Shown: piece after piece, positions 28,983-38,362 of the stretch | Position numbering within the stretch: the first letter of the stretch is position 1 | Layout of the letters: each line of letters begins with the position of its first letter | NCBI RefSeq assembly: GCF_004349315.1 | Contig: NZ_SMLH01000003.1 | Location: 124,001-188,000, forward strand | Length of the DNA: 64,000 nucleotides | Origin: Flavobacterium ranwuense | GTDB taxonomy: Bacteria; Bacteroidota; Bacteroidia; Flavobacteriales; Flavobacteriaceae | Direction: 5' to 3' | Notes under the pieces: model-generated | Told to the model about the DNA's origin: nothing | What the model saw: only the letters and a program-made list of their open reading frames with translations | Database searches by the model: none | Made by a program: the position numbers and the translations under genes

Positions 28983-29723
28983 TTAAACCTTTTTTGAGAC
29001 TTTTATTTTGTGGAAAATACTGAATCTGATAATATCTCTGTTGAAATAATCGATTCCATTAGCTCGTCGTTGAAAACTGTTTAAATAGCCCAATTCAAAT
29101 GCAATATTTTTGGTTATGCCGTATTGTATCGCGGCATAAATTCTATTTTGGTCAAAAGTATTTTTGATGATAGTTTTTCCCGCATTGAACATTATTTCAT
29201 CTGAAAGAATAGTTTTTAAATATTGATTTTCTTTTTTCCAAAAAGTACAATCGGCTTGAAGTCTGTATCTGAATCTCCAAGAAAATGTTGTGCCAGGTAA
29301 TAATGATACTTTATTGGCATTATGTATAAATCGTTCTTCTGCCTGAAACCGTTGATTCAATGTGACTTTGCCAACATTTTGTTTCCATGTAATGTCTTGT
29401 TGTCCTCTGTATTCTGGGGTTTTAAAAGTATAGGATACTTCAGGTTCTTGTGTAGCAACTGAGAAATGAGTAAAGCCAATTCCTGTTTCTAAATGTTCAT
29501 TGATTTTATAGCGGCCTTGAACTCGTATGACATATAAATTTTCTTTTACGGGTTTTAAAAAAAGCCTATTATCAAATTCTGTATGCAAAGACCATTTTTC
29601 ATTTAATAGCAATTGATTGTAATAGCGTGTCCAAAGAATGCTTTGATGATCTATGTTTTTCTCCGTTTGAGCTCGGGATATAAAGCAGACTAAGAAAAAG
29701 AAAAGGATTTTGGCTATTTTCAT
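28983..29723 (-). CDS. DUF2490 outer-membrane beta-barrel protein
   Basis: The 246-residue protein has a signal peptide (about 1-18, ending ISRAQ). The rest is made of alternating beta strands typical of DUF2490 (SILWTRYYNQLLLNEKWSLHTEFDNRLFL, NLYVIRVQGRYKINEHLETGIGFTHFSV, TKNIAFELGYLNSFQRRANG). It is probably a small outer-membrane barrel; its role is unknown. It is divergent from the large barrel protein at 29834. Confidence 0.8.
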   Translation of the reverse strand: MKIAKILFFFLVCFISRAQTEKNIDHQSILWTRYYNQLLLNEKWSLHTEFDNRLFLKPVKENLYVIRVQGRYKINEHLETGIGFTHFSVATQEPEVSYTFKTPEYRGQQDITWKQNVGKVTLNQRFQAEERFIHNANKVSLLPGTTFSWRFRYRLQADCTFWKKENQYLKTILSDEIMFNAGKTIIKNTFDQNRIYAAIQYGITKNIAFELGYLNSFQRRANGIDYFNRDIIRFSIFHKIKVSKKV

Positions 29724-29833
29724 GAAGTTTCATTCAATTTTCGGTAAATTTAAGCAAACGTTTTAAAAAGAATCACATAGGTTAAACCTTTTATTTATTT
29801 AGGGGTCTTAACCGTTTCTAAACAAAGTTTTAT

Positions 29834-32602
29834 ATGTCTAAATTGTTCTTTTTTTTACTTTTTTTGCTTTTTTGTTTTTCTGCCATTGCACAAGAAGAAT
29901 ATATTATTAAAGGAACTGTTCTTGATGTGAATACCCAAATTCCTTTAGAGGCGGCAACGGTTTATTTTTCCAATGTAAAAGATTCTACGGTATTAGAATA
30001 TACAACCACGGATAAAAGCGGTCTTTTTAAAATGAGTTCCAAAAAATATGAAAAACCTGTTTTTTTGAAGATATCCTATTTGGGATATCAAACCTATATT
30101 GAGGAACAAAAAGGGATTTTGGAGAATAAAGATTTTGGAAGACTCTATTTGTTAGAAAATGCAAATGCTTTAGCTGGCGTGACTATAAAAAGCGAAGCGC
30201 CTCCAATCCGTGTAAAAAAAGACACACTGGAGTTTCATGCAGGATCTTTTAAGGTTCGTCCTGATTCTAATGTAGAAACTTTGTTGAAGCAATTACCCGG
30301 TTTTGAAGTTGATAATGATGGAAAAATTACGGTAAATGGTAAAGAAGTTACCCAGTTTTTAGTAAATGGTAAAGCTTTTTTTGATAGAGAAGGGGCAATG
30401 GCTTTGAAAAACTTGCCAGCCGAAATCATTAATAAAGTTCAGGTTTCGGATTTCAAGACTAAAAAAGAAGAATTGTCTAAACAAGAGTCAACTTCAGATT
30501 TCTCGAGCATCAATTTGACTATTGATGAAAAAAAAAATAAAGGGTTTTTTGGAAAATTCTTAGGAGGCTATGGTACTGATGATCGTTATGAAAGTAGTAT
30601 GGTAATGAACTTTTTTAATAACAAACAAAAAATAAGTGTTTTAGCTTCTTCCAACAATATTAATTCTACAGGTTTTTCTATGGATGAGGTATTTGATAGT
30701 ATGGGTGGAGGAAGAAACAGTAGAGGAGGTAATATTTCTTCAGTAAGTGGAAAAGGAATTACACAGTCTAATTTGGCGGGATTTAATTATACCGATGAGT
30801 GGTACAAAGATTTCAATGCTACTGCAAACTATAATTTTTCGAATACCAATACCAAAAATGACAGTAAGTCCAAACAAATCAATTTATTGCCTACCGGTAG
30901 TTTCTCCACTGAATCGGAGTCGAAGTCAAGAGACGAAAATACCGGAAATAAAGCAAATTTGGAGTTTGAATATAAAATTAATCCAACAATGAGACTTGTA
31001 GTTACTCCAAAATTGAATCTCTCAAATTCTAATAGTAATTCTAGTGCTGAAAGCTTCTCCAGAGATGAAGATGATGAACTTTTAAACGAAAGCATATCAA
31101 AATCATATAGAGAAAACAAATCGACTAATTTTGGGAACACGATAAATTTTAATAAAGCGTTCCAAAAAAAATCTCGTAATCTAAGTTTTGTTTTTACTAA
31201 TAATAATACCAATAGTGATTCAGATGCTTTAACGGAATCTAAAACTATTTTTTATCAAAATGGTCAATCCGATGATGAGAGAAATCAAAAGAGTAAAAAT
31301 GAAAATACCTATGATTCGTACTCGGCTGATATTGAATATACAGAACCAATAACCGATTCTATACGAGTTCGTTTTGGTGCCGATTTTGATTGGACGAATG
31401 ACGTAAAAGATTTGAAAACCTTCGATTTTGAGGGTAATTCTCAATCATATTCTGTACTAAATGAGTCTTTGACTAATTTTACCACTTCCAGACAAAATTC
31501 AGTTAGTCCCAAAGTTGGAATCACTTTCGAAAAAAATAAATTTACTTTTAATTTGAATTCCAGTACTTCCATTATTGATTTTGATAATCATTCGCTATAC
31601 TTAAATAAAGTAACCGATTTGAATAAAAAATATGTGTTGCCTTATGGAAGAGCACAAATTAGATACAAGTTGGATCGTTCAAAATTTATTACTTTGAGAT
31701 ATGATTATTCCAATAGTCTGCCTTCGTCAAGTCAATTGCTGCCAGTAGAAAATCTGGCTAATCCTTTGAATACGATAATAGGAAATCCTGATTTGAATCC
31801 CAATGAAAAGCATAGTGCCAATATCAATTTCAGGAATTTTGATTTCCGTAGCCGTTCGGGTTATAGTTTGTTTATAAGGGGAGATTATAATAATAGTCAA
31901 GTAGTTTCTATTTCGGTATACGATGCGAGTAGAAAAAGGACTACGACTTATGAAAATATTTCAGGAACGTACTCTACTGCTATAGGGGGAAATTGGAATC
32001 AATCCATAAAAAGTGAAGCACATATGTTACGATATGGGATTGGTTTGAACAGTAGTTATTCTTTGGATAAAGGGTTTACCAATGGTGTTTTGTATAGTGC
32101 TAAATCATTCGGAATTACTCCGAGGGTATATTTGAATTATGATTATGGCGAAGTGTTGACCATTGCGCCATCGTATAGTTTATCTTATAACGAATCAAAA
32201 TATTCAAATTATGTAACCAATGGAAGTGCTAATGTAGTACACCGGATTAATCTGCAAACCACCAGTTATTGGCCTAAAAACTGGATATTCGGAAATGATT
32301 TTGGATATACGTACAACTCCAGAATCGCAAGTGGTTTTAAGAAAGATTTTTATCTTTGGAATACCAGTTTGTCTTATAGTTTTTTTAATAAAAACATGAT
32401 TGCTAAAGTAAAAGTCTATGATGCCCTGAATCAGAATCAGAATTTTTCCAGAACTATTTCGGCTACTACTATTCGCGATGAAGAAAACACCATTTTAAAA
32501 CGATATGCTATGTTTTCGCTAACTTATAAAATTCAAGATTTTTCGGGCATGAAGAAGCTTCCAAGAGGTGAAAATAGGAGAGAAGGTATGGGAGAAAATT
32601 AA
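29834..32602 (+). CDS. outer-membrane beta-barrel protein with carboxypeptidase-regulatory-like domain
   Basis: The 922-residue protein has a signal peptide (ending SAIAQ), a CarboxypepD_reg-like beta-sandwich (about 22-110), a plug-like region (VETLLKQLPGFEVDNDGKITVNGKEVTQFLVNGKAFF) and a long Asn/Ser-rich barrel. It belongs to the outer-membrane-protein beta-barrel group related to TonB receptors, but no TonB box is obvious. It ends with a short charged tail (KLPRGENRREGMGEN) of the kind seen in this group. The transported substrate is unknown. Confidence 0.85.
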   Translation: MSKLFFFLLFLLFCFSAIAQEEYIIKGTVLDVNTQIPLEAATVYFSNVKDSTVLEYTTTDKSGLFKMSSKKYEKPVFLKISYLGYQTYIEEQKGILENKDFGRLYLLENANALAGVTIKSEAPPIRVKKDTLEFHAGSFKVRPDSNVETLLKQLPGFEVDNDGKITVNGKEVTQFLVNGKAFFDREGAMALKNLPAEIINKVQVSDFKTKKEELSKQESTSDFSSINLTIDEKKNKGFFGKFLGGYGTDDRYESSMVMNFFNNKQKISVLASSNNINSTGFSMDEVFDSMGGGRNSRGGNISSVSGKGITQSNLAGFNYTDEWYKDFNATANYNFSNTNTKNDSKSKQINLLPTGSFSTESESKSRDENTGNKANLEFEYKINPTMRLVVTPKLNLSNSNSNSSAESFSRDEDDELLNESISKSYRENKSTNFGNTINFNKAFQKKSRNLSFVFTNNNTNSDSDALTESKTIFYQNGQSDDERNQKSKNENTYDSYSADIEYTEPITDSIRVRFGADFDWTNDVKDLKTFDFEGNSQSYSVLNESLTNFTTSRQNSVSPKVGITFEKNKFTFNLNSSTSIIDFDNHSLYLNKVTDLNKKYVLPYGRAQIRYKLDRSKFITLRYDYSNSLPSSSQLLPVENLANPLNTIIGNPDLNPNEKHSANINFRNFDFRSRSGYSLFIRGDYNNSQVVSISVYDASRKRTTTYENISGTYSTAIGGNWNQSIKSEAHMLRYGIGLNSSYSLDKGFTNGVLYSAKSFGITPRVYLNYDYGEVLTIAPSYSLSYNESKYSNYVTNGSANVVHRINLQTTSYWPKNWIFGNDFGYTYNSRIASGFKKDFYLWNTSLSYSFFNKNMIAKVKVYDALNQNQNFSRTISATTIRDEENTILKRYAMFSLTYKIQDFSGMKKLPRGENRREGMGEN

Positions 32603-32605
32603 AAG

Positions 32606-32634
32606 AAGCGGTTGTGATTCACAACCGCTTTTTT
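32606..32634. terminator. terminator between convergent receptor genes
   Basis: AAGCGGTTGTGA/TCACAACCGCTT is an almost loopless palindrome followed by T residues on the plus strand; the T run on the minus strand is weaker. Confidence 0.88.
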
Positions 32635-32659
32635 ATGGGATTATTTCAGTTTGGAACTA

Positions 32660-35206
32660 TTATAATGAATATTTCAATGTAATTCCATACGTTCTTTGAT
32701 CGCCTATTACACCAGCATATTGTCCTGTATTTCCACCAGCAGGCAATAGTTGTTCGTAGTAATCCTTATTTAAAAGGTTACGTCCCCAGAATTGTACCGA
32801 GAAACCATCTGTTGCACGGAAACCTAAACGAGCATTAAATAAGGCATAACCCTGAACTATTAAATATTTTGAAGCAGATGGACTTGAGGAGAACTCAGAA
32901 CGAGCATAAGAATCAACGGCAATGAATATTTTTCCTGAATTCCCAAAGAATTTTGCATTGTCAGAAAGCTCACCTCCTAAAGATCCAGCCCATTTTGATG
33001 CGCCAGGTAAATTAGTTCCTGAAACATCTTTGAAAGCTACAGAAGCTCCTGTTTCTTCTAATGGAAGTGGAGCATTTGTAAATTTAATATACTTTCCGTC
33101 AGTATAAGTTACAGCTCCGTTTATGGTTAGGTGATTGTTAACTATAATGCTAGCATCTAGCTCTGCACCACTTACACGTACTTTATCTGCATTAGCAAGA
33201 TATCCACGGTTAACACCTAATTCGGCAGCTTGAACATTGGTTTGAAAATCTTTGATATCTGTATTAAAGAATGTCAAATTTAATATTGAGTTTTTAAACG
33301 GTGATGTTTTTACTCCTATTTCATAATGATTTACTTTTTCTGGCTTAATTACCGCAAGATCAAGTAAAGGCTGCCCTGACGAATTAGTTGGAAGTCCAGC
33401 TACATTCACACCAACTGGTTTGTAGCTTTTTGCATAAGTTGTATACGCATTAATCTTGTCAGTAGCTTTAAAAGACACGGTTAAATTTCCAGAAAAGTCC
33501 GTATTATCAGTATTTGATGTAAAAGCTTGGTCAGAATAAACTAGTTTTTTTAAAGCAAGTAGTGCAGGGTCGGTAGTTTGAAGGCCTCCGTATGTTTTTC
33601 GGCTGTAATCTGCATCTTTTTTGTCAAAATTGTATCGCAAACCTGGTAATACATGCAAACGATCTGTTATTGCCCAGTCTAATTGACCGAACACTGCCGC
33701 ACTGGAAGATCTGATACTGGCATCGGTTTTTATTCCGTATCCTTCAAAAAGACCTGGAGTTTTCCATAATGCGCTGGGAGTACTTTGTGCAAATCGCCAT
33801 TGCGCATTACCGGATTCTTCTGTACCGTCTGTTTTTGATGTTTGGTCAATAAAAAATACACCCACAACACCACTCACTTTTGATATAAGCTGACCAGCAT
33901 AACGAACTTCTTGCGTTATTTGTGTCTGTCTGGTAGGATTTTGAGATTTTGCCAATACTTGTAATCCTGTAAAGTCTCTGTCATTGGATGGATCCCAATT
34001 CCAAAAGCGCCAAGCAGTGGTTGAGGTAAGCGTCCCGTTTCCAATTTTTGTATCAATATTCAGGGATATACCACCTAAATCTTGTCCAGAACGCCATGGC
34101 GTATCGTGGTCAATTTTACGATCAAAGGCATTTAAGCTTGGAAGTTGATAATTCAAATCGGCAATAATTGCATTAAACTGACGGTAAGCAGCTCTTTGCG
34201 TAGGAGCTACGCCTGCAACGACTTGAGCGTATCCGTCCGGACGTTGCGTTGTAATATCAGCCGCCAATATAATATTGGTTCTTTCTGTTGGCGTATAAAG
34301 TAATTGTCCTCTGATTCCTTGATTATTGAGGGTGTTTGTAGATTTTCCTGTTGCTACATTATCTATTAAGCCGTCACGCTGTGTACCAGAAAAAGAGATA
34401 CGACCTGCTATTTTTTTGCTTAATGCTCCTGTAATTGAAGCCTTGGCTTGTAGGAATGCATAATTTCCGTAACTCACTTCAAAGTCAGCACCTGAAGTAA
34501 AGCTTGGCTTACGAGTTGTGATGTTAAAGGCTCCCGAAGTTGTGTTTTTGCCAAACAATGATCCTTGCGGGCCACGTAATATCTCAATTTGTTCTACATC
34601 GATAAAATCTAAAGTTGTTGCTGCTGGACGTGCATAGTAAACACCATCAACATAGAAACCAACACCCGGATCGATACCATCATTTGTAAGTCCAAAGGGA
34701 GAACCTAGGCTTCGAATATTAATACCTGTATTTCTTGGGTTTGACGAATATAATTGAACTGATGGAACAAGTTCTTTTATGCGATTTACGTTAAAAGCTC
34801 CAGTTTGTTCTGCCTGTTTTCCTGTTATTACTGATATAGCGATTGGCACATCTTGTACTTTTTCTATTCTGCGTCTTGAGGAAACTACAACCTCGACCAA
34901 AGCATTTTCTTCATTAAGTGTTATTTGTAATGAAGGTATTGAAAAAGAAGTAATTTCTATTTCTGCAGTTTTGTATCCTACATATTGTGCTAAAAGAGTT
35001 AGAGGGAGTTTTCCTTTGGTGTCTATTATAAATTTCCCTCTAGAATCTGAAATTGTGTTAGAGGTTGTTCCTTTTATTACAATATTTACGGCTTCTAACG
35101 GAATGTTTTGGTTTGTTGTAACTAGACCTTCAATGTTTTGTGCAAATGATATTGAGAAAGTTAAAACTGATACTATTGTAAGTTTATTTTTTATAGAATT
35201 TTTCAT
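32660..35206 (-). CDS. TonB-dependent receptor
   Basis: The 848-residue protein has a signal peptide (ending SFAQN), a CarboxypepD_reg-like domain (about 25-105), a plug domain (VPIAISVITGKQAEQTGAFNVNRIKELVPSVQLY, EILRGPQGSLFGKNTTSGAFNITT) and a barrel ending in a Leu-rich last strand (RTYGITLKYSL). The plug and barrel resemble receptors more typical of Proteobacteria than SusC-type receptors. It is preceded by two copies of a palindromic element and an Rrf2 regulator on the same strand, so it is probably derepressed under sulfur or iron-sulfur stress (inference). No SusD partner is present. Confidence 0.9.
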   Translation of the reverse strand: MKNSIKNKLTIVSVLTFSISFAQNIEGLVTTNQNIPLEAVNIVIKGTTSNTISDSRGKFIIDTKGKLPLTLLAQYVGYKTAEIEITSFSIPSLQITLNEENALVEVVVSSRRRIEKVQDVPIAISVITGKQAEQTGAFNVNRIKELVPSVQLYSSNPRNTGINIRSLGSPFGLTNDGIDPGVGFYVDGVYYARPAATTLDFIDVEQIEILRGPQGSLFGKNTTSGAFNITTRKPSFTSGADFEVSYGNYAFLQAKASITGALSKKIAGRISFSGTQRDGLIDNVATGKSTNTLNNQGIRGQLLYTPTERTNIILAADITTQRPDGYAQVVAGVAPTQRAAYRQFNAIIADLNYQLPSLNAFDRKIDHDTPWRSGQDLGGISLNIDTKIGNGTLTSTTAWRFWNWDPSNDRDFTGLQVLAKSQNPTRQTQITQEVRYAGQLISKVSGVVGVFFIDQTSKTDGTEESGNAQWRFAQSTPSALWKTPGLFEGYGIKTDASIRSSSAAVFGQLDWAITDRLHVLPGLRYNFDKKDADYSRKTYGGLQTTDPALLALKKLVYSDQAFTSNTDNTDFSGNLTVSFKATDKINAYTTYAKSYKPVGVNVAGLPTNSSGQPLLDLAVIKPEKVNHYEIGVKTSPFKNSILNLTFFNTDIKDFQTNVQAAELGVNRGYLANADKVRVSGAELDASIIVNNHLTINGAVTYTDGKYIKFTNAPLPLEETGASVAFKDVSGTNLPGASKWAGSLGGELSDNAKFFGNSGKIFIAVDSYARSEFSSSPSASKYLIVQGYALFNARLGFRATDGFSVQFWGRNLLNKDYYEQLLPAGGNTGQYAGVIGDQRTYGITLKYSL

Positions 35207-35223
35207 TTATATTAAGTATATGT

Positions 35224-35258
35224 AATTAGTAGAATTTAAATTAAATTTTTTTACTAAC
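35224..35258. promoter_or_regulatory. palindromic operator candidate, copy 1
   Basis: AATTAGTAGAATTTAAA begins a block whose ends TTAGTA and TACTAA are inverted repeats. It lies just upstream of the TonB receptor start and repeats at 35423. Confidence 0.55.
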
Positions 35259-35422
35259 ACATGCACATCATTTGTGAACTCTTTTTTTCAATTACAATTA
35301 GTTCATTTTTTCGGGATTGCCTATTCAAAAAAGCAAACTTACTTCGGTACGTTTTCATACGTTTAAATTTGGATTATTAATGATTTATTAAATTCGAAGC
35401 AAATATACAATTAATTCTATAA

Positions 35423-35465
35423 AATTAGTAGAGTTTAAAAAATATTTTTTTATTTTTTTACTAAC
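35423..35465. promoter_or_regulatory. palindromic operator candidate, copy 2
   Basis: AATTAGTAGAGTTTAAA matches copy 1 at 16 of 17 positions and again ends with TACTAAC. It overlaps the last codons of the Rrf2 gene, about 200 bp upstream of copy 1. Confidence 0.55.
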
Positions 35466-35863
35466 GAAGCTATAGTAATGCCTTCCATTGCTTTTAAAGT
35501 TTCTTCTCTAATGGTAATTAATCCGTGTCTTAACAGGCATTCCGATTCGTCGGCACAATCAGAACAGCGTTCGTAAAAATTCAGTGATGCGCAGGGAAGT
35601 AGGGCAATAGCGCCATCAAAAAGTCTGTGAATGTCAGCTAAAGTAATGTCGTTTTTAGATTTTAAAAGATAATAACCGCCAAATTTCCCTTGTTTACTTC
35701 CTACGAAATGGCCTCGTTTTAGATCCAATAAAATCTGTTCCAAAAACTTTTTTGGAATAGTGGCCGCTTCGGCAATTTCGATAGTTCGAGAAACATGGGT
35801 TTCTTCTTGTTGCGCTAAATATAACAGAGCTTTTAGGGCATATTTGGCTTTATGTGAAAGCAT
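35450..35863 (-). CDS. Rrf2 family transcriptional regulator
   Basis: The 137-residue protein has the Rrf2 winged helix-turn-helix (MLSHKAKYALKALLYLAQ, IPKKFLEQILLDLKRGHFVGSKQGKFGGYYL). Four cysteines lie in the sensor part: Cys91, Cys100, Cys103 and Cys109, a C-x8-C-x2-C-x5-C spacing different from the IscR C-x5-C-x5-C form. An iron-sulfur cluster or redox sensing is plausible. It is immediately upstream of the TonB receptor, whose promoter carries duplicated palindromes, so that receptor is the likely target. Confidence 0.88.
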   Translation of the reverse strand: MLSHKAKYALKALLYLAQQEETHVSRTIEIAEAATIPKKFLEQILLDLKRGHFVGSKQGKFGGYYLLKSKNDITLADIHRLFDGAIALLPCASLNFYERCSDCADESECLLRHGLITIREETLKAMEGITIASLVKK

Positions 35864-35980
35864 TTAATGTGATTGATTTATGTTTTTTTGAATAGATTAA
35901 ACGCTGCAAATGTTTAAAAGAGTCTTTAATTTTTTGAAAGTTGATTATAAATCTCGGATGTACTTGTTTTATCAAGATGG

Positions 35981-36014
35981 GAACTGAATACTGCGACTGA
36001 GCACTGAATACTAA
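35981..36014. repeat. ACTGAATACTG repeat tract
   Basis: Four units (AACTGAATACTG, GACTGAGCACTGAATACT) lie immediately after the stop of the TPM gene and belong to the dispersed ACTG family. Confidence 0.7.
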
Positions 36015-36018
36015 AAAT

Positions 36019-36828
36019 CTACCAATCTCCACTTGATCCACCGCCAGAGAAACCTCCGCCACCAAATCCACCGCCGAAACCACCGCCACCAAATCCACCA
36101 CCAGATGAACCTCCGCCGAAACCACCTCCGCCACTGTTTCTTCCAAGGCTACTTAGTATGATAACATCCAATAAACTAGGTCCTATACCACTGCCTCTGT
36201 TACCGGAATTTCCACCACCACCTTTGTTTCTTGAAATCAGCACGAGTATAATGATTACAATAACGATTAAGGGTAAAATGGGGAATCCTTTATCTTTGGT
36301 TTTTTTTACCCGTTCTCCTTTGTATTTTCCTTTGAAAACATCAAATAAAGCATCCGCTCCTTTATCAAGTCCTTTGTAATAACTTCCTGCTTTAAATTCC
36401 GGAATAATAATGTTTCTGATTATTTCTCCCCCAATACCGGCAGTCAACCGATCTTCTAATCCGTAACCTGGGTTTATTGCAATTTTTGTTTCGGCTTTAG
36501 CCAATAAAATAATGACACCGTTGTCTTCTTTTGCCTGGCCTATACCCCAAGTATGTGCCCATTTTGTCGCTAATTGACTTATATCTTCCCCTTTAAGGCT
36601 TTCTACAGTAATTACAACAATTTGGGTTGTAGTGGAATCAGAATATTTAATCAGTTTTTCTTCTAATTGTGCTTTTTCTGTTGCGCTTAAAACATTTGCA
36701 TAATCATAAACAGAAGTTTGTAAAGTTGGTTTTTCAGGAATGGTAAATTGCGCAAAGCCAATTTGTGTGAATAACAAACAAACAAACAGCTTTAGGGAAA
36801 TTAGGGTACTCTTTTTTTGTAATAGCAT
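36019..36828 (-). CDS. TPM domain membrane protein with Gly-rich tail
   Basis: The 269-residue protein has a signal peptide (ending IGFAQ), a TPM domain (about 28-155; VYDYANVLSATEKAQLEEKL, STTQIVVITVESLKGEDISQLATKWAHTWGIGQ), one membrane span (about 183-200) and a Gly/Ser-rich C-terminal tail (GGGGFGGG repeats). Such YgcG-like proteins are membrane-anchored with a periplasmic TPM domain that may assist membrane-protein complex repair. It overlaps the upstream TPM gene by one base (TAATG-type junction), showing tight coupling. Confidence 0.88.
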   Translation of the reverse strand: MLLQKKSTLISLKLFVCLLFTQIGFAQFTIPEKPTLQTSVYDYANVLSATEKAQLEEKLIKYSDSTTTQIVVITVESLKGEDISQLATKWAHTWGIGQAKEDNGVIILLAKAETKIAINPGYGLEDRLTAGIGGEIIRNIIIPEFKAGSYYKGLDKGADALFDVFKGKYKGERVKKTKDKGFPILPLIVIVIIILVLISRNKGGGGNSGNRGSGIGPSLLDVIILSSLGRNSGGGGFGGGSSGGGFGGGGFGGGFGGGGFSGGGSSGDW

Positions 36829-37265
36829 TATCCTCTAGATATTTCGTTTGATAATTCATTTGTATCGCCTTCCAGCCAAGGAAAATAATGCTGTAATTGT
36901 TCTCCGGCTCTGGTGATTCCATCAATTAGACCTTGCTTGAAATCTCCTTTTTTGAACTCAGCCACCATAATATCGCGGGTGCAATTCCAAAAATCATCTT
37001 GAACTACATCATTAATGCCTTTATCTCCACAAATTACAAAATTGCGGTCTTCTACAGCTAAGTAAATTAAAACACCATTTTGAAGCTCGGTTTCATCCAT
37101 TTTCAGTTCATGAAAAACTTCCATGGCGCGATCATACGCATCCATGGAAGTTGTTTTTTCTATATGAACTCTTATCTCGCCAGAAGTATTTTTTTCAGCC
37201 ATGCGAATAGCTTCAACAATTTCTCGTTCATCTTCTTTGGTTAAAAAATCTTCTACTTTTGACAT
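36828..37265 (-). CDS. soluble TPM domain protein
   Basis: The 145-residue protein has no signal peptide and is essentially a single TPM domain (FLTKEDEREIVEAIRMAEKNTSGEIRVHIEK, LKMDETELQNGVLIYLAVEDRNFVICGDKGINDVV). It overlaps the following TPM gene by one base and starts 10 nt after lemA. The lemA-TPM-TPM order is common in this phylum and suggests one complex at the cytoplasmic membrane. Confidence 0.85.
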   Translation of the reverse strand: MSKVEDFLTKEDEREIVEAIRMAEKNTSGEIRVHIEKTTSMDAYDRAMEVFHELKMDETELQNGVLIYLAVEDRNFVICGDKGINDVVQDDFWNCTRDIMVAEFKKGDFKQGLIDGITRAGEQLQHYFPWLEGDTNELSNEISRG

Positions 37266-37275
37266 TGTTTTTAAA

Positions 37276-37863
37276 TTAGAATTTTACTTCAACTGGTTTG
37301 TCTGCACCTTCAACTGCATTAAAGTATGCTTTCTCTTTGAATCCAAACATTCCAGCAAATAGGCTATTTGGGAACGTTTTGATATGAGAATTATATGGTT
37401 TAACAGCTTCGTTGAAACGAGTTCTCGCCGTTAGGATTTGATTTTCAGTACTCGCCAATTCATCTTGTAATTTTAAGAAATTTTGGTTTGCTTTCAATTC
37501 AGGATATGCCTCGACAGTTACTAATAACCTTGATAATGCTGATGAAACTCCACTTTGTGCTTTATTGAATTCCGCTAATTGTTCCGGAGTAATATTTGTA
37601 GGGTCAACATTTACTGATGTTGCTTTAGAACGTGCTTCAATAACAGCTGTCAAAGTACTTTTTTCGAAATCTGCGGCACCTTTTACAGTATTTACTAAAT
37701 TTCCAATAAGGTCATTTCTTCTTTGATACGCTGTTTGAACATCACCCCAAGATTGTTCTACATTTTGGTTTAAAGTTACTGCGGTATTATTAATTCCTTT
37801 AACCCAGCTGTAGATTACAAAAATCACAACTGCTCCGATAATCCAAGGCAAAAATCTTTTCAT
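37276..37863 (-). CDS. LemA family protein
   Basis: The 195-residue protein has one N-terminal membrane helix (about 5-20, LPWIIGAVVIFVIYSWV) and the LemA helical body (NQNVEQSWGDVQTAYQRRNDLIGNLVNTVKG, LLVTVEAYPELKANQNFLKLQDELASTENQI, RFNEAVKPYNSHIKTFPNSLFAGMFGF). LemA proteins are membrane-anchored helical bundles of unsettled function, usually found with TPM proteins as here. It is 65 nt after the MerR gene. Confidence 0.93.
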   Translation of the reverse strand: MKRFLPWIIGAVVIFVIYSWVKGINNTAVTLNQNVEQSWGDVQTAYQRRNDLIGNLVNTVKGAADFEKSTLTAVIEARSKATSVNVDPTNITPEQLAEFNKAQSGVSSALSRLLVTVEAYPELKANQNFLKLQDELASTENQILTARTRFNEAVKPYNSHIKTFPNSLFAGMFGFKEKAYFNAVEGADKPVEVKF

Positions 37864-37928
37864 GTTTATTTAATTTAAGTTTAGTATTTAATTGTTTAAA
37901 AATTTCAATCAGTGAGAAGTCGTGTTGA

Positions 37929-38261
37929 TTATAATTCGTTTTTTATATTTGTTAATTGTGTGCGTATCGTTTCTAATTTTCGAATGATTTCAAACTTATC
38001 CAATGTTTTCTTTTGTCCTTCTTTTAAATGTGTTTTGGCACCTTCCAATGTAAAACCTCTTTCTTTTACTAAATGATAAATCAATTGTAAATTAGTGATG
38101 TCTTCCGGAGTAAACATTCGATTGCCTTTAGCGTTCTTTTTTGGTTTCAGAATATCAAATTCATTGTCCCAAAAGCGAATCAGCGATGCATTCACGTCAA
38201 ATGCTTTGGCTACTTCGCCAATGCTGTAATATCTTTTGTCTTTAGATAATTCAATATGCAT
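37929..38261 (-). CDS. MerR family transcriptional regulator
   Basis: The 110-residue protein has an N-terminal MerR winged helix (YYSIGEVAKAFDVNASLIRFWDNEFDILKPKKNAKGNRMFTPEDITNLQLIYHLVKERGFTLEGAKTHL) and a short coiled-coil end. It has no effector domain and no sensor cysteines. It lies between the M23 peptidase and lemA genes, all on the minus strand. Its target is unknown; auto-control of this gene set is possible. Confidence 0.9.
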   Translation of the reverse strand: MHIELSKDKRYYSIGEVAKAFDVNASLIRFWDNEFDILKPKKNAKGNRMFTPEDITNLQLIYHLVKERGFTLEGAKTHLKEGQKKTLDKFEIIRKLETIRTQLTNIKNEL

Positions 38262-38292
38262 ATCTATTTTTTATTTTTTGTCCAGTTGAATT

Positions 38293-38355
38293 AATCACTG
38301 AACACTATTTTTTCTTCTTCTATCTGAACACTGCCAACCGAACACAGAACACTAT
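38293..38355. repeat. ACTGAACACT repeat tract
   Basis: Units AATCACTGAACACT, TATCTGAACACTGCCAACCG and AACACAGAACACT fill the spacer between the M23 peptidase and MerR genes. Confidence 0.7.
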
Positions 38356-38362
38356 TTTTGTG

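Noticed and set aside
35850..36146. A 98-residue reading frame rich in Val and Glu on the minus strand
   Set aside because: It is an alternative frame of the Gly-rich repeat tail of the TPM gene at 36019-36828 and has no independent support.
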